Both the position numbers and the translations under genes were made by a program. Positions 54,814 through 64,000 of a DNA stretch of 64,000 nt are shown one piece after another. The stretch comes from Microglena sp. YARC (Eukaryota; Chlorophyta; Chlorophyceae; Chlamydomonadales; Chlamydomonadaceae). Location of the stretch: contig CM039464.1 of assembly GCA_022414725.1 (NCBI GenBank), positions 28,182,917 to 28,246,916 on the forward strand, in the 5' to 3' direction. Numbering within the stretch: position 1 is the first letter of the stretch; the number at the start of each line of letters is the position of its first letter. The notes below the pieces were generated by a model. The model saw only the letters and a list, made by a program, of their open reading frames with translations. It was not told the DNA's origin and made no database searches.

Positions 54814-57800
54814 GTATTCCATGCCCCCGTGGTGTGTGTCTCCCGGCCTCCTCAGCCCTCCTTGAGACATCAAGGTAGACATTGAGGGGGCCCAGGCCCA
54901 AGGTGTTTGCAATGGGGGTCCAGGATAAGAGGGATCCTCGTACTCAGACATATGTACCCCCAGCAGCATCTCATCAGCTGCCTCCAGCAGGGGATCCTGG
55001 ACCGGCTGCAAAGGACCACATTGGGGTTCATGATATTGAGGTAAACACGTTCTCCAATGCCAGGCAACCCTCATAAATCAAGGCCATTTAAGACACAGTC
55101 GCCCTTAATGAGATTGGAGCCCTGTCTTCCCCATCGTCATTGATATTCGTTCAAAGTTGTCAAATGGAACCAATCTGTACTTTGGGCGGTTGCCTTGCCA
55201 CCGCCTTCCCTTGGGTTAGTGTGTCATGATAACGCCTGGTGGGGTGTGGTATTTGTTGAATATTGTCGTAATGAAACCAGTTGATGATATGATAGCTTGA
55301 AAACGATAGCTTGGAAACCAGTTGATGTAGCTTGGAAAACGCAGTTTTTGCATGTAGCTTGGAAACCAGTATGAATGTGTAGCTTGGAAACCCATTGAAT
55401 TGTTGATATGATAACTAGATAGCCTTGGATTAATGACGATTATCTTGAAAACCAGTTGAGTAGCTTGGGAAACCAGTTGAGTGATATGATAGAACCTCTG
55501 GGAAACGATAGCTTGGAACCAGTTGATGATACTGATACGCTTGGAAACGATAGCTTGGAAACCAGTTGATGTAGCTTGGAAACCAGTTGATGTAGCTTGG
55601 AAACGATAGACGTTGGAACAGGGGCTTTTTTTTCAAATGCTGTAAGTGGTTTTTTTCTAGCTAAAGTTATGGTTTTAGGCCTCCTCCAGGGACAGCATTT
55701 TAGTGATTTTTATAGCTTTTATAGCCTTTTATAGCTTATAGGGCCATTTAGATTGTTTTAATGATATTATGATATTGATCATTAATAATATCATGAAAGC
55801 GGTAGTAGTAGGGAACTGTAAATCATGTAGATGTTGACTCAAAGAGGTCGGAGTATGATATCATATGAATATCATACCATATGAAAAAATCATATGATTT
55901 AATGCGTTTATCTATGATTTAATATCATATGATATATGGATATGACTGCGCCTGGCCAAAGTTACCCTGGTCAGCACCGCCGGCATCCTAATGATACTCA
56001 TATGATGACATGATATCATATGATATCATATTGCCGATCCCTAGGTAGTAGTGCTCGAGGCACAAACTCAAATATCGATTGAAGCAGCAAATTCAGCTTT
56101 TTGATTAATCCCCCTTTTCAAGCCCCCAGGGCTACACATTTGTCCGTCGACCGACCGTCTGACCAAGACGAAGCCTGATACGTCAGCCACCGGTCTTGTA
56201 ACTAACTTGCTTCCGTTGCCACCTGTCGTTCCGTCGTGAACACTCTCCGCCAATTTTAGCGTCGCTTGCAACACTGCATATGACTTGTTGATTGTTGTTT
56301 CCATCCATCCATCCATCCATCCATCCATTCCATCCATCCATCCATCCCATCATCCATCAACACTGCATATGACTTGTTGATTGATGTTTCGTTGTGTCGT
56401 AACACAAATTCATGTCTTGACACAGGGTACCTCCTCCAAGCCCCGCTGCAGCGCACTAAGCACTAGGGAAGCGTGCACGATGAAAAGCAGAGATGTAGAG
56501 CGCAGCCATGCTGGCTGGAGGACAGAATATAGGTAAGCATTAATACTGTCATCCAGTGGTGGTGTGGTGGTGGTGGCGGGTGGTGGTTCGATGGTTGGGG
56601 AGTCGGTGTGGTTGCCTCCGATGGTTGGGTGGTAATGGTGGTTGGATGGTTGGGGGGTGGTCCCGGTGGCGGTGGTGTTGGATGGTTGGGGGGGTTGTGG
56701 TGGTGTGTGCTTATCCAGTTCTTGCCTGCTGCCAGGCAATGCCATGTATGAGGGATACTGGAACCGGCTGCAAGGGACCAACATTGGGCCATCATGTGCA
56801 TGATATTGAGGGTACCTCCTCCAAGCCCCGGTGCAGCACACTAAGCACTAGGCGGCAGCGCACAATGACAAGAAGGGACGTAGAGCGTAGCCATGCTGGA
56901 TGGAAGACAGAATATAGTACATTATAAATCCGCAACTTCCAATACAATGTGTAAGATGTCATTATATCAACAACTATCGACCCCCATAGCTTTTTGCTTT
57001 AGCCCCCTCTGGACCCCCCAGGGGTTCCGGGGCTGAAGCCCTTGGTTCCCCCCGTGTCTCTCCGCCGTCTGTCTTTCTGTCCGCTGTCCGTCTGTCCGAC
57101 AGATGTCCAGTTTGAACGATTTCGACCACCTCCGCACCCACAATCTTTTTTTGCTCATAGTTGCGAGCGCGCATGACTAGAGTTTTTTTTTCTTTTTTCT
57201 TTTTTCTTTTTATCTTTTTAATTTTTTATATGAGAGTTATCAGCATCGCAGCGGTCAAGATCCTTCGCATAAGTTGTTCAATGTTTGTAGCTCTATTCGG
57301 CTACGAGTAGCTACTTTCTCCTCTACTTTCGAAACTCCCTGCCGGTGACTGAAGCGATTTTCCGTGTCGCTTGCAACACGATCTTAGAACTTGTCTTTTC
57401 CACTACGAGCAGTAGCTTCTAGGCAGCACCCCTAACTTTATATTCAGCTGAACCTCATGCAATCTAGTGCACTAGGAAGCTAGTACAATCAGCTGTCCAG
57501 AAGTGCTGAATATTTGGGTGGAGCACAGAGTGGCTGGGCTTGGGGAGCAGCTGCCTAGAGGCTGCTGAAAAAACTCCGAAAAAGAAAAGCCCTATCGCCT
57601 CCACCTCCCCCGACCCCCCCCCCCCCAAAACCTTGATATTCCCCCTCTACCCACCTACCTACCCCAGAGGCAACCCACCAACATGATCCTTCCCACATTC
57701 ATATCCCCTCTTCCTGTTCCTCACCTACAGGGACAAGTGCCTCGTCACTCTGAAACTCACGACTGGTCCAATACAATGTGTCGGACATCAACAGCTATCG

Positions 57801-59483
57801 CCACGCCCAAGATTAAGATTATTTTTCCAGAATCCGCCTCAGCCCGCCGCACCACCACCCCAGCCCCCACCTCCCCTACCACCGCCCAAGGCTCCTTACA
57901 CCCCTCCTGAATCTAGCCAGTCCACTCTCCTCCACTACACCGGACTCCCCACCTTCCAGACCCGGCCAGATGTGCTAGCGGAGCAGCAGCGTGTGCAGAA
58001 AATTGCTGACCAGCCTATGATGGAGGTGGCAGCTGAGTGCAGAGCACTGGCTGCTGGCCAGCAAAGAGACATCCGAGGCATAGACATGGTGGTGGCAGAC
58101 GCACAGGCTCTACAGAAGAAGAAATTCACTAAGGATGCCCACCAGGCTCGCGTACCTTGTCGGTCAGCCTGACTCATAAGGAAGAAAAGGCGGCTGCCCT
58201 AGATGCGCTGCAGCATCTGAATATCACGGAGGAGACAGGTGAGCAAACCCACCCAAACCCTAACCCACCCATGACCCATACAAACACCCACACCCATACC
58301 CCCCAAACCCACCCCCACCTAAATTCACTAAGGGTGCCCACCAGGCTCGTGTGTCGGTCAGCATGACTCATAAAGAAGAAAGGGTTTAGCTCTTTGCAGC
58401 ATCTGAATATCAAGGGACCATACATGTGAGCAAAAACCCAACCAAAAACGTACCCATGACCCATTGACCAGAAAAACCCAAACCCACCCATTACCCATGA
58501 CCCATACAAACACCCACAACCCGTACCCCCAAAACCCACCCCCCACCCAAACCCAAAACCACCCATATCCCAGCTCTCCCACCCCCTAATTCAGTTTCTA
58601 CCATATGGGGGGTAAGCAGGAGGTAAAGATAAAAGTTTTTATTCCTCTTTCCCCGCCAGACTAAGAAAAAAAAAAAAAATGAATCGAGAAAGAAACTCAG
58701 CGCTGTATTTAGTTTTTGACCCCTCCATCTGAATATCACGGAGGAGACAGGTTGAGATGCGTATTCATCTAACCCAAATGGTTGTACGGGTTAGAATGGT
58801 CATCACAACCGGGGGAGTCCCCGGTTCGAATCTGCACTCTGACATGTGCACTAGAAATCCCTGGTTTCCGTGGCTCTTGCACGAGGGGTGATTGTTTGCT
58901 GCAATGGGCAGACAGTTAGACGCCAAACCTGGCGTATAGAACGTTGTAACAATTATTTATATCACGGAAGAGACAGGTGAGCTACTATTTATCTACTATG
59001 GGGGGTGAGCTCCTCTTCCCCGTCAGACAGCCAAATGGAGAAAGGAAATAACCGCTGTCTTTGTTTTTATTTGTATTTGTATTTTATCTGTATTTGTATT
59101 TGTTTCTATTTGTATTTTTATTTAATCTGTATTTGTTTTTATTTGTTTTTGTCCCCTCCGTTTGAATATCACAGATTATATGTAACTGTACGTAACTGAA
59201 GTAACTGTCACAAATTATATATAACTGAATATAAAAAATAAATCGGACGAAACAATTTCCGATGCCCTTTTTTGGAACCATAAACCCTAATCCCTAAACC
59301 CTAAACCCTAAACCCCCCACTACAGGGGTCAAGATGCTGCAGAACATGAAGAAGATTGACCGTCAAGGCTTTGGAAAGCTCAATGTTGCTGAGACCGTGC
59401 ATGCCATGAGGGAGGCAGGTGTAGATGTCGAGACCGCACAGATTCGCAGCTTGGTTAAGGTGAGAAAGATGAGCTTGAAAAAT

Positions 59484-59528
<45 letters not shown>

Positions 59529-61482
59529 AGGGTGTGTAAGGGGTGCAGGTCACACGCATGCAATGAGGGAGGCAGGTGTCAATGTTGAGACCACACAGAT
59601 TTGCAGCTTGGTTAAGGTGAGACAAGTCCTATGCAGCGTCGCAAGCGATGCGGAAAATTGGTTGAGTATGTTGGTAACGGAACGAAAGGTGGCAGCGATG
59701 GAGCTGACCGAAGCGAGTTAGTTACACGACCGTTGGATGACGTGTCAGGCTTCAATTTTTCCTTTTTCGGTCGGACAGACAAACGGACAAATGGGTAAAC
59801 ATGGGGGCTCACGCCCCCTTGAAGAGGGGGCTCCGCCAACAAACGAACTTTGTGTGTGTGTGTGCTAGGGTGTGTTAGGGGTGCAGGTCACATGCATGCA
59901 ATGAGGGAAGCAAGTGTCGATGTGGAGACTGCGTAGATTCGCAGCTTGGTGAAGGTGAGAAAAATGAGCTTGGTGTGTGTGTGTGTTTGTGCTATGGCCT
60001 GTTAGGGGTGCAGGTCACAGACATAAATGTATATATCAAATTAATCATATATCATTAAAATATTTCCTCTTAATTGTCACACTTGAACTTGGGTACTTAC
60101 ACCCAGAAAGTAGATGTGTCAGGCTTCATGTCAGGCTACCTATACCACATACCTACCCTGACCCCCACCCCCGCCACCCATCACCCCATCTACCATCACC
60201 CCCTCCACCATACCTACCCCACCACATCACCACATCTGACCCCCCCCACCTCATCACCCCGTCACATACCTACCCTGACCTCCCCACCCCACCCCACCCC
60301 ACCCCACCCCATCACCCACCCATCACCCCATCACATACCTACCCTGACCTCCCCCACCCCACCCCACCCCACCCCATCACCCACCCATCACCCCAGGGCA
60401 TGCGTGACAGTGTTGGCTACTTTGAATACCGTGAGATGGGCAAGCTGCTAGCTGCACGGGGCTTTGACTCATCATCCCAAGTAGCCCAACGCTCCCAGTC
60501 AGCCCGCCCCAGCTTTAAGGCTCCACCACCTGGGGCGAAGGTTTCCTTCCGCCCTGCCTCCTCCCACAGTCACCCTCAGGGCCCCGACGGGGGAGTGCAT
60601 ACCAGCACTTGTCTCTACCAACCCACCCCTGCTGATACACCTCCTTACAGTCCAAACAGTGGGGTCTTCACTCCATACCCTGCTTACTCATGTGGGGGGG
60701 GGCAAGCTAGAGCTCCAGCCCCAGCTCCTACAAGCCCCTTGGGGGGGCCAGCAGCGATGAACCCTTATGGAAATCCGAATGTAATGGCTCCCTCAACCTC
60801 CTGCGATGCGGGACCCATGCCTGGCTATAACACAAACCCCAATGGCTCGACTCAAGTCGGAGACACCACTTACTTCCCTTACAAGTCAGATCCATACTGG
60901 TTCGGCGGAAGGGGGCCAAGTGAAGAGAAAGATAGAGAGTCGGAGCAGTGGAAAGCGACGCGTGACCACACGCACACGGTCACCCAATTTCAAGTCTCGC
61001 AGGGAGACGCCCTCTTCCTCAAGGACCCTGGCCTTGCTCCCAACAAGCCCCCAGGCTACACCACCAAGGCAGATGCCAACTTGCCCGTTGCAGTCACTGC
61101 GAGCACCGCCTCAGCCTCCCTCAAGAACGGGACGTTGTCGCCGGCAGATCTAGCGAGTACACTCAAGACCAACCAGCCTCGCTCCCAGACGGCGGCAGCT
61201 TCCCTGTCTGCTATGGTCCAGCGGATCAGCCAAGGGAAGTACCAGGGCCCTACTCTAACCTCCGCTGCACTGAAGCCCACCAGCCTGGGAGGCGCAGATT
61301 TAGCCCGATCTTCCCGGCCTAGTACTGCCCCCCAAACCCCGGGCGCTGCAGCGGGCCGAATGTCGACTAGGGTTTTTAATAAGGCCGCTACGTCTAGGAA
61401 CAACAGTGCGATGGTGAAGGGGATTGTGAGAGAGAGGCAGTCCAGGAGGGAGGACGTGGCAATGGTGAAAGGCTTGTTGTAG
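54707..61482 (+). CDS. EF-hand protein gene (six exons visible)
   Basis: Join of 54707-54813, 54903-55040, 56426-56532, 57731-58238, 59326-59459 and 60397-61482. Phases match at every junction if a 5-nt insertion in the fourth exon is discounted. Layout: an N-terminal polar region, a Pro-rich linker, a helical region, a pair of EF-hand motifs across exons 5 and 6, then a ~330-residue Pro/Ser/Ala/Gly-rich basic tail ending VAMVKGLL. Both EF loops keep Gly at position 6, a hydrophobic at 8 and Glu at 12 but lack acidic residues at 1, 3 or 5, so calcium binding is doubtful. Such proteins are common in cilia, and an EFHB/CFAP21-like relationship is conceivable. Start codon not found. As written, the frameshift would truncate the protein. 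Confidence 0.75.
54903..55040 (+). CDS. EF-hand gene, exon B
   Basis: Donor gag|gtaaac. 46 codons, phase 0; VFAMGVQDKRDPRTQTYVPP near its start. The acceptor gcccaag is weak; an alternative at 54924 is also in phase. The exon end is matched by the copy at 56735. Confidence 0.65.
55041..56425. repeat. Intron: agcttggaaaccagttgatg units, MITE-C, R3
   Basis: 55290-55620: irregular agcttggaaaccagttgatg units. MITE-C 55809-56043 with exact 8-bp duplication ggtagtag. R3 56095-56290. Two cactgcatatgacttgttg copies around (ccat)n. Confidence 0.8.
56426..56532 (+). CDS. EF-hand gene, exon C
   Basis: Acceptor tcttgacacag, donor tatag|gtaagc. 35 codons plus two bases. GTSSKPRCSALSTRE then SRDVERSHAGWRTEY. 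Confidence 0.65.
56735..56995 (+). pseudogene. Intronless partial copy of exons B-C(-D)
   Basis: gggatactggaaccggctgc to catgatattgag matches the end of exon B and continues without a gap into ggtacctcctccaagcccc of exon C. The 1.4-kb B-C intron is missing. After gacagaatatag it continues to ccaatacaatgtgt, also found in exon D. Preceded by (ggt)n and ggttggatggtt repeats. Confidence 0.65.
56996..57730. other. Intron, R3-related fragment and unassigned DNA
   Basis: 56990-57150 carries ctgtccgtctgtccgac and related words typical of R3. 57440-57600 is related to 46590-46740. No gene. Confidence 0.5.
57731..58238 (+). CDS. EF-hand gene, exon D, with 5-nt frameshift
   Basis: Acceptor ctcacctacag (a second good acceptor, tttttccag, lies at about 57829 in the same frame). 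Contains a Pro-rich run, LHYTGLPTFQTRPDVLAEQQ and the helical ADAQALQKKKFTKDAHQAR. Then acctt at 58154-58158 shifts the frame to a stop. Without it the frame continues VSVSLTHKEEKAAALDALQ to the donor, and total length and phase fit exactly. A second copy of this segment (58319-58385) lacks the five bases. Confidence 0.7.
58239..59325 (+). repeat. Intron with copies of exon D end, SINE-like, telomere-like repeat
   Basis: Exon D end/donor copies at 58319-58430, 58722-58752 and 58955-58980. tRNA-like ggggagtccccggttcgaat at 58810-58850 with following body to about 58950 marks a second SINE family. ccctaaa units at 59283-59317 run straight into the acceptor of exon E. Confidence 0.75.
59326..59459 (+). 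CDS. EF-hand gene, exon E (first EF-hand)
   Basis: Acceptor ccccccactacag, donor aag|gtgaga. Two bases plus 44 codons. VKMLQNMKKIDRQGFGKLNV then AETVHAMREAG: helix, loop starting at Asp of IDRQGFGKL, and helix. Phase fits exon D (if repaired) and exon F. Confidence 0.85.
59460..60396 (+). repeat. Two copies of exon E end plus donor; R3; C-rich tract
   Basis: caatgagggaggcaggtgtc to ttggttaag|gtgaga at 59550-59616 and a more diverged copy with an in-frame stop at 59890-59955. R3 inverted 59625-59850. ccacccc tract 60160-60390 leads into the next acceptor. Confidence 0.85.
60397..61482 (+). CDS. EF-hand gene, terminal exon F
   Basis: Acceptor catcaccccag, 361 codons and TAG. Begins GMRDSVGYFEYREMGKLLAA, completing the second EF-hand. 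Then low-complexity, Pro/Ser/Ala-rich sequence with SARPSFKAPPPGAK, basic patches near the end and a repeated AMVKG motif (SAMVKGIV and VAMVKGLL). Codon use is clearly GC-rich at third positions compared with the surrounding introns, which supports real coding. Confidence 0.9.
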   Translation, partial: GMRDSVGYFEYREMGKLLAARGFDSSSQVAQRSQSARPSFKAPPPGAKVSFRPASSHSHPQGPDGGVHTSTCLYQPTPADTPPYSPNSGVFTPYPAYSCGGGQARAPAPAPTSPLGGPAAMNPYGNPNVMAPSTSCDAGPMPGYNTNPNGSTQVGDTTYFPYKSDPYWFGGRGPSEEKDRESEQWKATRDHTHTVTQFQVSQGDALFLKDPGLAPNKPPGYTTKADANLPVAVTASTASASLKNGTLSPADLASTLKTNQPRSQTAAASLSAMVQRISQGKYQGPTLTSAALKPTSLGGADLARSSRPSTAPQTPGAAAGRMSTRVFNKAATSRNNSAMVKGIVRERQSRREDVAMVKGLL

Positions 61483-61700
61483 TTGGTGGTGGTGGTGGTC
61501 GTGTAGGGAGGGGTTTCTTTAAAGTGCTACCATACGTACCTTGGTGTTTTGGGGGCGTTGTCGTTGTAGTTCTTGTTGGTGTTGTAGACAGAAATTGAAA
61601 ATGGTTTTCTTTAAGGTGCTACTTGTGGCACATGAGTGCTAAATTATGAACCAAAACGTTAAATTTCTTTAATAAAATTAAATTAAAAATTATTATTAGA
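61483..61700 (+). terminator. 3' UTR with aataaa
   Basis: aataaa at 61671-61676. A short duplicated word tttctttaaagtgctac/tttctttaaggtgctac at 61511 and 61603. Confidence 0.5.
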
Positions 61701-61724
61701 GCTTTTAGCTTAACTGAATTTGTG

Positions 61725-62895
61725 CACGTCCTCCATATATGTATGCATGTGCATGCTTATGCATGTGTGTGCATATGTATGCATGTGCACGTCCTCCATA
61801 TATGTATGCATGTGCATGCTTATGCATGTGTGTGCATATGTATGCATGCATGTGCACGTCCTCCAAATATGTATGCATGTGCATGCTTATGCATGTGTGT
61901 GCATATGTATGCATGTGCACGTCCTACATAAATGTATGCATGTGCATGCTTATGCATGTGTGTGCATATGCATGCATGTGCACGTCCTCCATATATGTAT
62001 GCATGTGCATGCTTATGCATGTGTGTGCATATGCATGCATGTGCACGTCCTCCATATATGTATGCATGTGCATGCTTATGCATGTGTGTGCATATGTATG
62101 CATGTGCACGTCCTCCATATATGTATGCATGTGCATGTGTGTGCATATGTATGCATGCATGTGCACGTCCTCCATATATGTATGCATGTGTGTGCATATG
62201 TATGCATGTGTGTGCATATGCATGCATGTGCACGTCCTCCATATATGTATGCATGTGCACGTCCTACATATATGTATGCATGTGCATGCTTATGCATGTG
62301 TGTGCATATGTATGCATGTGCACGTCCTCCATGTATGTAGGCATGTGCATGCTTATGCATGTGTGTGCATATGTATGCATGTGCACGTCCTCCATGTATG
62401 TAGGCATGTGCATGCTTATGCATGTGTGTGCATATGTTTGCATGTGCACGTCCTCCATTTTGTATGTAGCATTGCATTGCTTATGCACGTGTGTGCATAT
62501 GCATGCATGTGCACGTCCTCCATATATGTATGCATGTGTGTGCATATGTATGTATGCATGTGCACGTCCTCCATATATGTATGCATGTGCATGCTTATGC
62601 ATGTGTGTGCATATGTATGCATGCATGTGCACGTCCTCCATATATGTATGCATGTGTGTGCATATGTATGCATGTGCACGTCCTCCATATATGTAGGCAT
62701 GTGCATGTGTGTGCATGTGTGTGTAAGTGCTTGTGTGTGCATGTGTGTGTAAGTAAGTGCTTGTGCACGTCCTCCATATATGTAGGCATGTGCATGTGTG
62801 TGCATGTGTGTGTAAGTGCTTGTGTGTGCATGTGTGTGTAAGTAAGTGCTTGTGCACGTCCTCCATATATGTATGCATGTGCATGTCCTCCATAA
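61725..62895. repeat. Minisatellite (gcacgtcctccatatatgta)
   Basis: Units of 27-70 bp with gtatgcatgtgcacgtcctc and gcttatgcatgtgtgtgc. Long frames on both strands are shadows. Confidence 0.9.
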
Positions 62896-62959
62896 ACAAG
62901 GAAGTACTCGAGCACGTACACTTGAGATTCAAATTGCAAAACCAGTACCTGACTTGAAA

Positions 62960-63345
62960 TTAACGCAGGTCCTTAATTGACTGGAAGTTGAACTTCGTTT
63001 CCAGAAACTGACAACTGACTATGTGAATAGCCAAGGTCAATAGCCGATGACCCTGGATGGCTGACAACTGACCAGGTCAACTGACAACTGACTGGTTAAC
63101 TGGCAGCTGACTATGTGAATAGCCAAGGTCAATAGCCAATGACCCTGGATGGCTGACAACTGACCAGGTTAACTGACAACTGACTGGTTAACTGGCTACT
63201 GGCTATGTGAATAGACAAGGTTAATAGCGGATGTCCTTGAATGACTGACAACTGACCAGGTTAACTGACAACTGACTGGTTAACTGGGAACTGGCTGTGT
63301 GAATAAACAAGGTTAATAGCCAATGACCCTGGATGATGGGTCTCT
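62960..63345. repeat. ~125-bp unit, three copies
   Basis: gacaactgaccaggttaact, gactatgtgaatagccaagg and gaccctggatggctgacaac in each. Confidence 0.85.
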
Positions 63346-63384
63346 GAATCCCGATCATGAGACTGATCCCTGATACAGCACCAT

Positions 63385-64000
63385 TTCATGGCAGCGCCCC
63401 ACCTTCTGAGGGGTGGAATCCCCTCAGAGTCACCCCGTTTGTCGTGTTGTCCGCATGTTGTGTTATCCGCACGCAACCCTGGCCCTTATTGGCCCCTGCC
63501 CCTCTCGTAAACCCTGGCTTCGGTCCGCTGCACTAGCTTCCGGTGCCACCTGTCACTCCGATAGCCGACACTCTTTGCCAATTTTCTGCGGTGCTTGTGA
63601 CCAATGACATAACCATTCATATGCCGGTGTTGAAAAATGCAGATGTGTTAACAGTTTCTATTTTAATTCTGGGATTTTGCGAAACTCATCGAATAGTGTG
63701 ATTTGAAAGTTTTATTATTTTTTACAGTCTAGCTTTTTAGGGCGCTGCCAAGTAGGCTAAATCGGCCAAATAGGCTAAATAGACTTGCCCACCTCAATAT
63801 TGGGATGGGCTGTATACAAACTAAGCACTGGTGAACTGAACCCCAGCAAATCGTAAACAACGGGGGCCGGGAGCTCGTGCTATGTAGATGATTTAACTTG
63901 TCTTCAGAGTTTGGGTTGTGCGCAGGGTTGTTCAGGACGCTGCGTCCTTCATCGCAAATGCAACGGCGAAGGGTTCGTTGTGTCTTGAGATGCAACGTGG
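63385..64000. repeat. R3, R1 (inverted) and window end
   Basis: R3 63385-63610; R1 63720-63890. The end resembles 49150-49240. No gene. Confidence 0.7.

Noticed and set aside
61720..62932. Several 100-340-codon Cys/His/Met-rich frames
   Set aside because: Shadows of the gcatgtgcacgtcctcc minisatellite on both strands.

Overview
The window is nuclear DNA of a eukaryote whose introns are swollen by tandem repeats. GT-AG introns, tRNA-derived SINEs, a LINE 3' end, several TIR elements with 8-bp target duplications and a TTTAGGG-type interstitial telomere repeat are all visible. Both recognisable genes are on the + strand: a type II thioesterase-like protein and an EF-hand protein. I infer a green alga, probably chlamydomonadalean, because intron-rich genes, CCCTAAA repeats and microsatellite-laden introns fit that group. 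The taxon is not proven by the sequence.

Region 1-30 kb is mostly repeats. In it are five short candidate exons with good splice sites and protein-like translations (5924-6007, 12186-12414, 16157-16266, 19642-19776, 24097-24180). Their phases are compatible with one another except for one apparent missing exon between 16266 and 19642, and the last one joins in phase to the thioesterase exons. I propose they encode an unidentified N-terminal part of the same protein, making a gene of more than 43 kb.

Region 30250-49138 holds seven exons that join in phase into a type II thioesterase (alpha/beta hydrolase) domain ending at a TAG. The strand motif VCFPYGG, the PPGRG motif, the Asp segment and the His segment are all present. 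The nucleophile elbow, however, reads GHGTG, with Gly where Ser is expected, and all three copies of that exon segment agree. Introns are 0.7-6 kb and filled with arrays.

Region 49.1-54.4 kb is intergenic or early intron: SINE, MITEs, a LINE tail and minisatellites. Region 54707-61482 encodes an EF-hand pair followed by a long Pro/Ser/Ala-rich basic tail. One exon carries a 5-nt insertion that breaks the frame, and a partly intronless copy of three exons sits inside one of the gene's own introns. Region 61.5-64 kb is minisatellite and dispersed repeats.

The most striking feature is general. Almost every exon edge is the seed of a tandem array. Arrays upstream of an exon contain copies of its acceptor plus first bases, and the working exon is the 3'-most copy. 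Arrays downstream contain copies of the exon end plus donor, and the working exon is the 5'-most copy. Intron growth here appears to proceed by tandem duplication across splice junctions.
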